This document shows positions 13,555 to 22,140 of a stretch of DNA of 56,118 nucleotides, piece by piece. Origin of the DNA: a virus. Position 1 is the first letter of the stretch. Each line of letters starts with the position of its first letter. The DNA lies in the IMG/VR virus record IMGVR_UViG_3300028800_000111, positions 1 through 56,118 of that record; one strand, given 5' to 3'. Position numbers and translations under genes: made by a program. The notes beneath the pieces were generated by a model. It was not told where the DNA came from. It worked only from the letters and a program-made list of their open reading frames with translations, and did no database searches.

Positions 13555-14877
13555 ATGAACATCGTTCGCGCAGCCCGCCTCGCTATCGAACGCCGGATGT
13601 CGATTTCCGACTTCGACAGCGTGCTCGACATGCTGACCGGCGGCGGCACGCCCTCGCACACCGGGAAACTCATCGGGCCGTCGAACGCGATGGCTATCCC
13701 GACGTTTTGGTCTTGCGTGAAGGCGCTGGGAGACGACTTCGCCACGCTCCCGATGGAGCCGTTTCGTTGGGATGACGGGTATATTTCGAAGCAGGAAGCG
13801 CGCGATCACTACCTGTGGCCCCTGCTCACGCAGGAAGCAAACTCGCGCCAATCGGCCTGGGATTTCAAACAGCAACAGGAAGTCTGGCGGAACGTCTGGG
13901 GTAATTGCTACGCCTATGTCGACACCAACGGACGCGGGCAGGTAACAGCGCTGTGGCCGTGGCGTCCGGATCGCGTGAAGGTGTGGCTCAAGGACCCGAA
14001 CGACTTCCGCTCGGAACTCTGCTACGCCTACGTTCCGATGGACCGCTCGCAAAAGCCTATTGTCGCGCCGCAGGATCACATCCTCCACGTGCGCAATATG
14101 AGCCTCGATGGGCTTGTGGGGCTTTCGACCGTGCAGGTTTTCCGGCACACGCTGGGCCTGGCCGAAGCACAGACGGAATTCGCGGGGCGCTTCTACGGCA
14201 ATGGCGCGCAAGTGAAAGGCGTCCTTACGATGCCCGGCAAGCTGGGAGATAAGGGCGAAGCCAATTTACGGAAATCGCTGGAGCAGTACCGTGGCCTCAG
14301 CAACGCGCACAAGATGCTCATCCTAGAGGAAGGGGTGAGCTATTCGCCGCAGACGATGCCATTGAACGATGCGCAGTTCATTGAGTCGATGGGCTTCACC
14401 GGGGAAGACATCGCACGCATCCTGATGATGCCGCAGCACCGCGTCGGGCTCCTGGCTCACGCGACCAATAACAACATCGTGCAGATGGCTATGGAGTACG
14501 TGCAATACACGCTGGGCACGAATGCGGCGAACTGGCAAGGGCGGTTGCACTGCTCGCTGCTCTCGACTCGCGAACGCGACAGCATCGGGCTCTTCCCCGA
14601 TTACAACTATCTACTGTCCGGCGATCCCGAAATGCGCGCCGCGCTGTACACCGTGCTGGCGAATACCGGGGCCTTCGGTCCCGACGACATCCGCCACCGC
14701 GAAGGCGAGAACCCACTCAAGGGCGGCATCGGCAAAGCGCCGCGCGTGCCGCTCAACACTGTGCCGCTCGGCAGTGAACGCGCGTCAGGCAAGAATCCCG
14801 AGCCGAAGCCCGCGCCGCCCGCTGTGCCTGTAGTGGAGCCCAAGGTCAATGGCGTGCCCGCGCCGCCCGTGCAATAG
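13555..14877 (+). CDS. Portal protein (HK97 type), 440 aa
   Basis: Forms the dodecameric ring at the capsid vertex through which DNA passes. Blocks seen in order: AIPTFWSCVKALGDDFATLP (residues 43-62), the wing and stem around VWGNCYAYVDTNGRGQ, QDHILHVRNMSLDGLVGLS and, near residue 285, FIESMGFTGEDIARILMMP. The length is usual for the family. The C-terminal 50 residues are a proline-rich tail (KPAPPAVPVVEPK). It lies between terL and the protease, the canonical place. Confidence 0.93.
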   Translation: MNIVRAARLAIERRMSISDFDSVLDMLTGGGTPSHTGKLIGPSNAMAIPTFWSCVKALGDDFATLPMEPFRWDDGYISKQEARDHYLWPLLTQEANSRQSAWDFKQQQEVWRNVWGNCYAYVDTNGRGQVTALWPWRPDRVKVWLKDPNDFRSELCYAYVPMDRSQKPIVAPQDHILHVRNMSLDGLVGLSTVQVFRHTLGLAEAQTEFAGRFYGNGAQVKGVLTMPGKLGDKGEANLRKSLEQYRGLSNAHKMLILEEGVSYSPQTMPLNDAQFIESMGFTGEDIARILMMPQHRVGLLAHATNNNIVQMAMEYVQYTLGTNAANWQGRLHCSLLSTRERDSIGLFPDYNYLLSGDPEMRAALYTVLANTGAFGPDDIRHREGENPLKGGIGKAPRVPLNTVPLGSERASGKNPEPKPAPPAVPVVEPKVNGVPAPPVQ

Positions 14878-14896
14878 ACGAAAGGTCGATCACAAC

Positions 14897-15376
14897 ATGC
14901 AAGGCAATCCGAATGTAATCCAAGCTCTGCGTGCGGCGCTGCCGCTCGAAGCACACCTGAACTTGCAGTACCGCATGAACGCCCGGCTGTTGCGCTTCCA
15001 GGGCATCAAGAAAGCCGCCTGCAAATTCAGCCAGTTCGCGGACGATGCTCACTCCTGGCTGAAGTGCGTCACCGACCAGTTGCTCTTCCTGTCGGACGAA
15101 GCGGGCGACGCCACCGCCGCGTATCAGATCGACCCGGTAGCGAATCCTCTCAGCGTCACGGAGCTACTCGAAGGCGCGCTCGACCTAGAGATGGCCATCT
15201 GCCGAAAGTATGAAGAGAACATCCAGACCGCCATGGGGGCGCTGGACGATGAGACTCGAAATAAATTCGAGCACCTCATCAAATGGCATCACGATCATGT
15301 GCGCTGGATCGAGAAGAAGATCCGCAACGTGATGGAGTACGGCGAAGCGGAAGTGATTCTCGCAGGCAAGCTCTAA
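14897..15376 (+). CDS. Bacterioferritin-like four-helix protein, 159 aa
   Basis: The start MQGNPNVIQALRAALPLEAH and the whole pattern follow bacterioferritin (G-D/N-P-x-V-I-x-x-L-x-x-A-L-x-x-E): E17 fits the first iron ligand, DDAH fits the ExxH region, E in LDLEMAICRKY fits the third-helix ligand, and HHDHVRWIEKK fits the last helix with its His kept and Glu changed to His. Four-helix length and spacing agree. Bacterioferritins store iron or protect DNA from peroxide; here some ligands are changed, so ferroxidase activity is uncertain. Its place inside the head operon suggests a role in, or packaged with, the virion. Confidence 0.7.
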   Translation: MQGNPNVIQALRAALPLEAHLNLQYRMNARLLRFQGIKKAACKFSQFADDAHSWLKCVTDQLLFLSDEAGDATAAYQIDPVANPLSVTELLEGALDLEMAICRKYEENIQTAMGALDDETRNKFEHLIKWHHDHVRWIEKKIRNVMEYGEAEVILAGKL

Positions 15377-15388
15377 GGAGGGAATTCC

Positions 15389-17044
15389 ATGGCGCTCGGA
15401 TTCGGCAGCAAACAAAACAATCACTACATGCTCGGTAAGCACGACGCGAACGGTAGACCGATTCCGGACGGAGCCCGGCCGCGATTGGAGCCCAAACCGT
15501 TCTTCCGCGCCGCGCTGCGCAACGACGGCACGTACGAACTGCTGATCTATGAAGAGATCGGCGAGGACTGGTGGACCGGCGGCGGCATCACAGCGAAGAG
15601 TTTTAAGCAGGAACTAGACCGCGCCACGGGGCCGTACTCCAGCATCGTACTGCGCATCAACTCGCCGGGCGGCGATGCGTTCGAAGGCGTGGCGATTCTG
15701 AACATGCTGCGCGCCACGGGCAAGCGGATCAAGGTGTGCGTCGACGGACTGGCCGCGTCCGCCGCCTCCATTGTGGCCATGGCAGGCGATGAAATCGAAA
15801 TGGGCGACGGCGCCATGATGATGATCCACAATGCGTGGTCCATCTGCATCGGCCCGGCAGGCGACATGCAGAAGCAGGCCGACGCGCTCAACAACATCGA
15901 TGAATCCATCGCGCAAGTCTACTCCAATAAAACCGGGCTGAAGAAAGCCGACGTGCTGGAGATGATGAACGCCGAGACGTGGCTTACGGCGGCGGATTGC
16001 GTCAAGCAGGGCTTCGCCACCGCCAAGGCCGCGAAGCGTGGCGCGGAACTGCTGGAAGCGCCTGCCCCACTGGCTATGGCGCGGCGCGGCTTCCGCAAGG
16101 CGCTGGCGAGCTTCCGCAATGTGCCGGCGCAGTTCAAGAGTGGGGCCGATTTCACGGACGTTACGGACCTACGCAGCAGCCCGGCGCAAGCTTCGGAAAC
16201 CGAGGAAAATGCCTGCTTATGCTCCTGTAAAGCGTGCAAGGATGGCGATTGCGTCAATTGCTCGGACACTACCTGCAACGATAAGAACTGCGCGGATTGC
16301 CCGATGCAGGAAGAGCGGCAGGCAAGCGCCCGCGCCGCTTCGGAAGCGATGGCGCGGATGCTCCCGAGTAATGTACTTACCTGCGCACAATCATCCATCC
16401 CACAACTGTTTGCCTTATTGACCTCGGGCCATCCGGGGGCGGAAATTGCCGGGCAGGTATTTGGTGAGCCCGTAATCCTGGCCATGCGCCACGGTTCGGC
16501 TGCGTTGTGCCTTGCGTCGAAGGATAGCCCCGTCGCCCGTGTCAAAGGCGTGATCGCGCCGTACAATTCGTTGTCTTCCGACATGGGGGGATTTCAGGAA
16601 GAATATCAGCCCGGATGCTTCGCGGAGTTTTTGAAAACCGACGATCCCCGCGTGCTCTATAACCACAATATCGACGCCATCCTCGGACGCAAGTCTGCCG
16701 GCACGGCGCGTTTTTGGGAAGAGCCGGAGGGCCTGCATTACGAGGCTGACCTTTCGGAGAACACTCAAGTAGGGCGTGATATGCGCGGCCATCTGGAGCG
16801 CGGCGACGTTAAGGAATCGAGCGCGGCCTTCTACATCTATCAGTACCACTGGGAACAGCGCGGCGATGTGCGCGTGCGCGTCATCGAAAAAGCGCGCCTC
16901 GTCGAAGGCTCGCCCCATACTTTCGCGGCTTACGGCAGCGCGACAGCCGAACCGGGCACAGCACCGGCCGCCGCCACCGAAGCCGATTACGAGCATGAGG
17001 CTATCGGCGTTCGACTCCGCATAGCCGAATTGGTTTGCAGATAG
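15389..17044 (+). CDS. Double head protease: ClpP/S14-like plus HK97/U35-like domains, 551 aa
   Basis: Residues 40-230 are a ClpP-like serine protease: IVLRINSPGGDAFEGVAI, the nucleophile region GLAASAASIVAMAG with Ser124, and MMMIHNAW with His147. Residues 270-312 are Cys-rich (CLCSCKACKDGDCVNC, then more CxxC pairs). Residues 385-535 match HK97-type prohead protease: GVIAPYNSLSSDMGGF, PGCFAEFL, YNHN-x5-LGR with His426, GLHYEADLS and VKESSAAFYIY with Ser477/478. Either domain alone matures heads in other phages; both in one frame is unusual. AAGGAGGG lies upstream. It sits just before the capsid gene it should process. Confidence 0.85.
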   Translation: MALGFGSKQNNHYMLGKHDANGRPIPDGARPRLEPKPFFRAALRNDGTYELLIYEEIGEDWWTGGGITAKSFKQELDRATGPYSSIVLRINSPGGDAFEGVAILNMLRATGKRIKVCVDGLAASAASIVAMAGDEIEMGDGAMMMIHNAWSICIGPAGDMQKQADALNNIDESIAQVYSNKTGLKKADVLEMMNAETWLTAADCVKQGFATAKAAKRGAELLEAPAPLAMARRGFRKALASFRNVPAQFKSGADFTDVTDLRSSPAQASETEENACLCSCKACKDGDCVNCSDTTCNDKNCADCPMQEERQASARAASEAMARMLPSNVLTCAQSSIPQLFALLTSGHPGAEIAGQVFGEPVILAMRHGSAALCLASKDSPVARVKGVIAPYNSLSSDMGGFQEEYQPGCFAEFLKTDDPRVLYNHNIDAILGRKSAGTARFWEEPEGLHYEADLSENTQVGRDMRGHLERGDVKESSAAFYIYQYHWEQRGDVRVRVIEKARLVEGSPHTFAAYGSATAEPGTAPAAATEADYEHEAIGVRLRIAELVCR

Positions 17045-17080
17045 TAATTTCAAACGCTGCGAGGCAGCAAGGAGAGACGA

Positions 17081-18454
17081 ATGAATCGAATCCTGGAATT
17101 GGAACAGCAACGGGCTGCGCTCAACACTGCCGCGCAGGCCATCAGTCAGAAAGCCCAGACGGAGAAGCGGCTCATGACGAAGGAGGAACGGGCGACAGTC
17201 GAGTCGAACCTTTCCCAGATCGACGACATCACCGCGCAGATCACCACCGAGCAGCGCCTCGCGGCGTCGAGCAACATCCCCACCGACCGGCGCACGGGCA
17301 CTACGGTCCACGATAACATCGAGGACAACCCCTGCCTGTTTGGCGTAGAGGCGCGCGGCACGGAAACGCCGCAACAGCGCAAGGCGCGTCTGAGCTACGG
17401 CTTCGGCCAGCAGTTGGTGGCCGTGAAGCACGCCGAGCTAGTGCAGCACAGCTCTTCGGGCGGGCAAGTTGACCCGAGGCTGTTCGAACTGCAACGCCGC
17501 GCGACGGCGGCGGCGGGCTCCTCGGAGGCGGTGCCTGCCGATGGCGGCTTCCTGATTCAGCCGGATTTCTCGGATGAGATCCTGGCGAACGCCCACGACG
17601 TGGGCGAGGTCCACACGCGGGCGCGCAACATCCCACTGAGCGAAGCCACCAACGCAATCAAGATCCCCGGTATCGACGAGCAGAGTCGTGCGGACGGTAG
17701 CCGCTGGGGCGGCGTGCGGATGTACTGGGAGAATGAGGCCGACGCGCTCACCGGCAGCAAGCCCAAGTTTCGCCTGGTGGAGATGGTCACCAAGAAACTG
17801 ACTGGACTGTTTTACGCCACCAACGAACTGCTCACCGACGCGCGCGCGCTGGGCTCTGTCGTGATGCAGGCGTTCGGCGAAGAAACCGCGTTCAAGCTCG
17901 ATGACGGCTGTATCCGGGGCACGGGCGCTGGACAGATGCAGGGCATCCTGAACTCCTCGGCGCTCATCACGGTCAACAAGGAGACGGCCCAGGCGTCCGC
18001 CACCATCGTGTGGGAAAACATCAAAAAGATGCGCGGTCGCATGTGGGCGCGCAGCCGCAAGAACTCCGTCTGGTTTATCAACCAGGACTGCGAACAACAA
18101 TTGCAGGGTATGGCGCAGGTGGTGGGCACGGGCGGCGTCCCGGTGTGGCTGCCGGCCGGTGGCGCGGCCGGTCTGCCTTACGACTCGCTCTTCGGGCGCC
18201 CGGTAATCCCCATCGAGCAGTGCGATACGCTTGGCGCGCTCGGCGACATCCTGTATGTCGACATGTCGCAATACATGACGGTCGACAAGGGCGGGATGCA
18301 GTCGGCGGTTTCCATGCACGTCCGCTTCCTCACCGACGAACAGACCTATCGCTGGATCTATCGTTGTGACGGTCAATCGCAGTGGCATACGCCTCTGACC
18401 CCCTTCAAGGGCAGCAACACCCTGTCTCCCTTTATCGCGCTTCAGGCCCGGTAA
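17081..18454 (+). CDS. Major capsid protein (HK97 fold), 457 aa
   Basis: The first 100 residues are a coiled-coil delta/scaffold region (ILELEQQRAALNTAAQA ... ERATVESNLSQIDDITAQI) that is normally cut off by the protease. From about residue 145 (EAVPADGGFLIQPDFSDEIL) the HK97 fold follows, with ARNIPLSEATNAIKIPGID, TKKLTGLFYATNELLTD and the C-terminal block LPYDSLFGRPVIPIEQCDTLG. AAGGAGAGACGA gives a strong ribosome site for this highly expressed gene. Confidence 0.95.
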   Translation: MNRILELEQQRAALNTAAQAISQKAQTEKRLMTKEERATVESNLSQIDDITAQITTEQRLAASSNIPTDRRTGTTVHDNIEDNPCLFGVEARGTETPQQRKARLSYGFGQQLVAVKHAELVQHSSSGGQVDPRLFELQRRATAAAGSSEAVPADGGFLIQPDFSDEILANAHDVGEVHTRARNIPLSEATNAIKIPGIDEQSRADGSRWGGVRMYWENEADALTGSKPKFRLVEMVTKKLTGLFYATNELLTDARALGSVVMQAFGEETAFKLDDGCIRGTGAGQMQGILNSSALITVNKETAQASATIVWENIKKMRGRMWARSRKNSVWFINQDCEQQLQGMAQVVGTGGVPVWLPAGGAAGLPYDSLFGRPVIPIEQCDTLGALGDILYVDMSQYMTVDKGGMQSAVSMHVRFLTDEQTYRWIYRCDGQSQWHTPLTPFKGSNTLSPFIALQAR

Positions 18455-18519
18455 GCCCCGCTGGCCAAACCAAAGAACGCACCCCAACAACCGACGAGAA
18501 AAGAGAAGGAGAAAAAGAC

Positions 18520-19008
18520 ATGATTGGTTTCAACGTTTCCGAAGCGGGGCATATCGTCAACCTGATTCCTCCGGTCGATGGCAATAACGGAGCCCCGGTA
18601 ACGGCGCAGGGATTTACGATGGCGGGATGGGATCACGTGTCGATCATTATCCAGATCGGCGTAAGCACCGCGGCGCCCACCTCCATCAAGCTGGTATCCT
18701 CCACGGCGGCCAGCGCCGGCACCACTACGGCGCTGGCCTTCCGCTACTACTCGCAGACCACGGCGGGCGCGTCGCACGACGTGGTCACCGGGCCAACGCT
18801 GGCCGTTGCCGCGACGGGCATCGCCACGCCGTCCGCTAACGACAACATCTTTTACACCATCGAGCTGGACAGCTCGGAGTTGCCGGATGGTCAGCCGTAC
18901 TTGCAGCTCCAGTTCACCAATCCGGCCACGAGCTGCTTGCAGAGCGCGGTCGCCATCCTGAGCGCCGGCCGCCAGCAGTTCCAGGGCAGCCCCACGGTCA
19001 CCGCGTAA
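18520..19008 (+). CDS. Putative capsid decoration or structural protein, 162 aa
   Basis: A strong ribosome site (AGAAGGAG) precedes the ATG at 18520; the open frame upstream overlaps the capsid gene and is ignored. The protein is Ala/Thr/Ser-rich and beta-strand-like (GWDHVSIIIQIGVS, then PTSIKLVSSTAAS). The place right after the capsid gene and the likely high expression suggest a virion protein. No family recognised. Confidence 0.6.
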   Translation: MIGFNVSEAGHIVNLIPPVDGNNGAPVTAQGFTMAGWDHVSIIIQIGVSTAAPTSIKLVSSTAASAGTTTALAFRYYSQTTAGASHDVVTGPTLAVAATGIATPSANDNIFYTIELDSSELPDGQPYLQLQFTNPATSCLQSAVAILSAGRQQFQGSPTVTA

Positions 19009-19079
19009 AGCGGCTGATCTCCTCCGAGGGCGGGGGGCTCGACTTCCGCCCCATCTTTCCAAAGGAGAACAAACGACTC

Positions 19080-19685
19080 ATGAGCGACAACCTCAATATT
19101 GGATCGCGCATCAACGCCGGAAATCTGGAGTTTTACGACAAGCTCACCGGCAACACCGTGCTGGCTCTCCAGACGGGCGCGAATCGCAACACCGGCCAGA
19201 TCACGCTTCCGCTTGTGGCGGCGCGCACGCTTGCGACCAACGATTTCGACACGCTTACCAATCAGGGCGGCGTGCTCGCCAAAAACTCCGACCCGATTCT
19301 GGAACGCTCGAATGGGGCCACGGATAAATCCGTGCGAATATCCTGGGCGTCTGCTTCGGTGAAGGAAATCCAACTGCCGCCGGTAACCTGGCCTTCGGAC
19401 CTGGACCCCAGCAAGACGGTCACAGTCAAGATCCTCGCTGCCATGAAAGCGGCGAGTGTCAATACCCCGACCATCACGGTCGACGCCTTCGAGGGCGTTG
19501 GCGGCTCCAACCTGGGCGGCGCAACGGGCGCGCTCAGCACCACGTTGGCGGTTGTCAGCGTGCCCCTCTCGACAGTTACCGGCTACCCCGGCTTCCTCTC
19601 GCTCGCGTTGACGCCGGGCGCGCACGCCACCAGCTCAAACGACGTATACGTATATGCCGTGTGGTTGGAGTTCACCCGCAAATAG
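19080..19685 (+). CDS. Putative virion structural protein, 201 aa
   Basis: AAAGGAG upstream. Beta-rich throughout, with an N-terminal part like a head-fibre stalk (GSRINAGNLEFYDKLTGNTV) and a C-terminal half resembling a jelly-roll domain (TVKILAAMKAASVNTPTITV ... DVYVYAVWLEFTRK). It probably decorates the head, judged from position; no named family recognised. Confidence 0.55.
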   Translation: MSDNLNIGSRINAGNLEFYDKLTGNTVLALQTGANRNTGQITLPLVAARTLATNDFDTLTNQGGVLAKNSDPILERSNGATDKSVRISWASASVKEIQLPPVTWPSDLDPSKTVTVKILAAMKAASVNTPTITVDAFEGVGGSNLGGATGALSTTLAVVSVPLSTVTGYPGFLSLALTPGAHATSSNDVYVYAVWLEFTRK

Positions 19686-19694
19686 CCGTAACTC

Positions 19695-19726
19695 GCGGGG
19701 CGTGTCTAACCTGAGCCGCGCCCCGC
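19695..19726 (+). terminator. Hairpin between structural genes
   Basis: GCGGGGCG (19695-19702) and CGCCCCGC (19719-19726) form a perfect 8-bp stem, followed by ACTCTTCCC. It could stop part of the capsid transcripts before the connector genes. There is no long U-run, so it is a weak call. Confidence 0.35.
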
Positions 19727-19735
19727 ACTCTTCCC

Positions 19736-20437
19736 ATGTCGATCGATATCAGCACGTACGCGAATCTTAAGTTGGTTACCGCGCCAGCAGTGGAGCCTTT
19801 GGACCTTTTGACGGCCGAGGGGTTCCATCGCGTCGCGAGCGATGCTGGCGGCCCCGTCGATCAGGACTTCCTTTCACTGATTGTGCTGGCGCGGCAGCAG
19901 TGCGAAACCGTAATGAGGCGGGCGCTACTTTCGCAGCAGTGGCAACTCTCGCTGCGAAGCTGGCCCGGCCGCGATTATCAGAACTGGCCGCAAGGAGTGA
20001 ACCAGGGATACGACGCCTATTATCGATTCGATCATGTCGAGCTTCCCTACCCTCCGCTCGCCAGCGTGCAAAGCGTCACCTACACCGACACCAGCGGTGC
20101 TGTCTTCACGATGCCGCAGGGCAACGTCGCGGGCGGGTATAACGTCGATGTGAATTTCGAGCCGGGGCGCATTGTTTTACCGTATTCGCAGATCTGGCCC
20201 ACCACCATCTTGCTGCCGGGCGCCGCGATCCAAATTCTCTACACGTGTGGCTACCCGGACGTGGCCACACTTCAGACGCAATTCGAAGGCTACGCGTCCA
20301 CGATCCAAGCCATGAAGATGATTATCGGCTACTGCTACGAGAATAAGATTCCGCCATCCGAGATGCGGCGCAGCTCAATTGACGCCGGCATGGAATACGT
20401 GATTCAGCAGCTCTTGACGCCTTTCCGGATTCACTGA
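19736..20437 (+). CDS. Head-tail connector (gp6-like), 233 aa
   Basis: The N-terminal helices (LKLVTAPAVEPLDLLTAEGF ... LSLIVLARQQCETVMRRAL) and WQLSLRSWPGR, then ELPYPPLASVQSVTYTDTSG, are typical of the phage connector family represented by HK97 gp6 and phiE125 gp8. The C-terminal helix IQAMKMIIGYCYENKIPP is also typical. It forms the ring below the portal. The stop abuts the next start (ATG at 20437). Confidence 0.8.
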   Translation: MSIDISTYANLKLVTAPAVEPLDLLTAEGFHRVASDAGGPVDQDFLSLIVLARQQCETVMRRALLSQQWQLSLRSWPGRDYQNWPQGVNQGYDAYYRFDHVELPYPPLASVQSVTYTDTSGAVFTMPQGNVAGGYNVDVNFEPGRIVLPYSQIWPTTILLPGAAIQILYTCGYPDVATLQTQFEGYASTIQAMKMIIGYCYENKIPPSEMRRSSIDAGMEYVIQQLLTPFRIH

Positions 20438-20793
20438 TGCCGTGGCCTTCCATCGACGCGGGGAAGTTGCGCCACCTGCTCATCTTCTACTCGCAGGCCC
20501 CGGCGAACCCGGTAGCGTATGACGCGGGCGGCCCGAAAACATCCACCACGGAAGTAGGCCGGGCCTACGCATCGAGCGATCCGAACGACGCGGGCGACGT
20601 GATTCGCGGCGGGCAAACGGTTTCAGAAGAATCCATTCCCTTGACCATGCGGTATCAATCCTGGGTCAAGCCGAGCCTGATCGTGACCAACACCACGAAC
20701 GGCAGCTCTTATGTGATTCGCGGCGTGATTAACCACGAGGATCGCGGCGTTCTGTTGACGCTGAAATGTGTCGCGTACGGTGCAAACCAGTAA
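20437..20793 (+). CDS. Head-tail joining (stopper) protein, 118 aa
   Basis: Starts IDAGKLRHLLIFYSQ, then VGRAYASSDPNDAGDVIRGG and a basic loop before the beta strands (MRYQSWVKPSLIVTN ... YVIRGVINHEDRGVLLTLKC). This matches the SPP1 gp16 / phage head-tail adaptor family. It overlaps the connector gene by one base. Confidence 0.8.
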   Translation: MPWPSIDAGKLRHLLIFYSQAPANPVAYDAGGPKTSTTEVGRAYASSDPNDAGDVIRGGQTVSEESIPLTMRYQSWVKPSLIVTNTTNGSSYVIRGVINHEDRGVLLTLKCVAYGANQ

Positions 20794-20794
20794 A

Positions 20795-20810
20795 TTACGC
20801 GCGCGCGTAA
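20795..20810. promoter_or_regulatory. 16-bp palindrome TTACGCGCGCGCGTAA, copy 2
   Basis: A perfect palindrome filling the gap between the stopper gene stop (20793) and the glycosyltransferase ATG (20820). The gene has no Shine-Dalgarno sequence in the nine bases left, so expression must depend on something else, perhaps a factor binding here. Confidence 0.7.
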
Positions 20811-20819
20811 AAAACACAA

Positions 20820-21590
20820 ATGAACTCTCAGCCCTTAGTCACCTGCCTCTGCCCCACCATGGCGAGCCGCCGCGCATTTATGCCGCGCTTGCTCGAATGC
20901 TTCCGCGCGCAGACGTATGCGAATCGCGAATTGCTCGTTGTGGAGGACGACCCCTTCGCTGCCGGACTCTATCACGGCATGGAGGTCAGATCGGTAGAGG
21001 TGCCTCTCAATGAAGACGGAAGCCCATTATTATTGGCCGATCCCGGTAATCCAGAGATTCGCATAATTCGCGTTACGTCCATAGTGCTCGGCGCGAAGCG
21101 CAATGCAGGCGTGGAAGCCGCGCGCGGCGACATCATCGTCCACTTCGATGACGACGACTACAGCGCGCCGAACCGCGTTGCTGAGCAAATAGCGCTCCTG
21201 CTCGTATCGGGCAAGCAGGTAACGGGGTATCACTCTTTCGCGTGCCACGAAACACGGCCCACGCGCGTGCTGGGCGACGACGGCTGGACACCTTATAAGC
21301 CTGAGTCCTGGTGGACCTACCGCCCGCAGTCGGGGCTTTGCACGGGAGGCTCGTCGCTCGCATACCGGCGCGAATGGGCGCTCGCGAATCCGTTCCCGGC
21401 CGTAGCGCTAGGCGAAGACATCGTGTTTGCGGAGCACGCGGCGTCGCTGGGCGAGATTGTTACTTCCGATGGCCACGAGATGCTACTGGTGACGAACCAT
21501 CGCGGCGGCGCCAGCGGGCGGCTGATCGGCGGCGCGGAGTGGACCGAGCTGCTGGGCGCGCCAAAGTGGTGCGGGGAGACCTATGTTTAA
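20820..21590 (+). CDS. Family 2-type glycosyltransferase, 256 aa
   Basis: A GT-A fold enzyme: the N-terminal strand LVTCLCPTMASRRAFMPRLL, nucleotide-binding ELLVVEDD, then GAKRNAGVEAARGDIIVHFDDDDY with the DDD metal motif at about residues 108-112, and a later GEDIVF (acidic catalytic region). It should transfer a sugar from a nucleotide donor. No membrane segment is seen, so it acts in the cytosol. Between the stopper and tail-completion genes it is an insert; it may glycosylate virion proteins or alter host surface sugars. The upstream palindrome replaces a normal ribosome site. Confidence 0.85.
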   Translation: MNSQPLVTCLCPTMASRRAFMPRLLECFRAQTYANRELLVVEDDPFAAGLYHGMEVRSVEVPLNEDGSPLLLADPGNPEIRIIRVTSIVLGAKRNAGVEAARGDIIVHFDDDDYSAPNRVAEQIALLLVSGKQVTGYHSFACHETRPTRVLGDDGWTPYKPESWWTYRPQSGLCTGGSSLAYRREWALANPFPAVALGEDIVFAEHAASLGEIVTSDGHEMLLVTNHRGGASGRLIGGAEWTELLGAPKWCGETYV

Positions 21591-21900
21591 GCTCAGGCAT
21601 CATTCGTGGCGCCTTGGAAACATAGTAAATACGGAGCTGTCGATCTTTGGCGTGTGGGTTTTCCGCCTGGGCCTCTACAGTAAAGGGTTCCGCATCTGCC
21701 TGTTGAATCAGCAAGTGCAGCTTCAATGGAGCCATGCGAAGTATGGCCGATACCTGATACTGACCACTTTCTTTGGCAAATTGATCTATGGCCAACGCGG
21801 CGCAATTGTGAAGCGGCGCATGCTCGGCACTTATCCTGACCTGTTCACCGAAGTCTACCGCAAGCCCGCAGGTGCAGACCCCTACGGGGGAGACTGGTAG
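21583..21900 (+). CDS. Hypothetical protein, 105 aa
   Basis: Overlaps the glycosyltransferase end by eight bases, so it is likely translated with it. Basic and aromatic (RLGNIVNTELSIFGVWVFRL ... KLIYGQRGAIVKRRML) with no clear membrane span. A partner of the glycosyltransferase is possible; no family recognised. Confidence 0.5.
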   Translation: MFKLRHHSWRLGNIVNTELSIFGVWVFRLGLYSKGFRICLLNQQVQLQWSHAKYGRYLILTTFFGKLIYGQRGAIVKRRMLGTYPDLFTEVYRKPAGADPYGGDW

Positions 21901-22140
21901 ATGTTCGTGCTTGAGAAGCTGCGCGCCTGGGCGCGTGGCGAAGCGCCCGACGCGGTGCGCGCCGTGGAGCTCAAGCGCGGCGGCGTGTACGTGCTCGAAT
22001 GCGATGAGCCGCTGTGCCAGGAATCGCTAGCGGATGTCGAGCAGTACCTCGCGAAAGTGAAGGCTCGGACGGGCTGCGAATTCGTCATCCTGGATCGCGG
22101 TTTCCACATCGCTACCACGGAGCCGCGCCATGGCGATTGA
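21901..22140 (+). CDS. Hypothetical protein, 79 aa
   Basis: The start follows the previous stop directly, and the stop overlaps the next gene by 11 bases. An alpha/beta pattern (GGVYVLECDEPLCQESLADV, then CEFVILDRGFHIAT). No family recognised. Confidence 0.5.
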   Translation: MFVLEKLRAWARGEAPDAVRAVELKRGGVYVLECDEPLCQESLADVEQYLAKVKARTGCEFVILDRGFHIATTEPRHGD

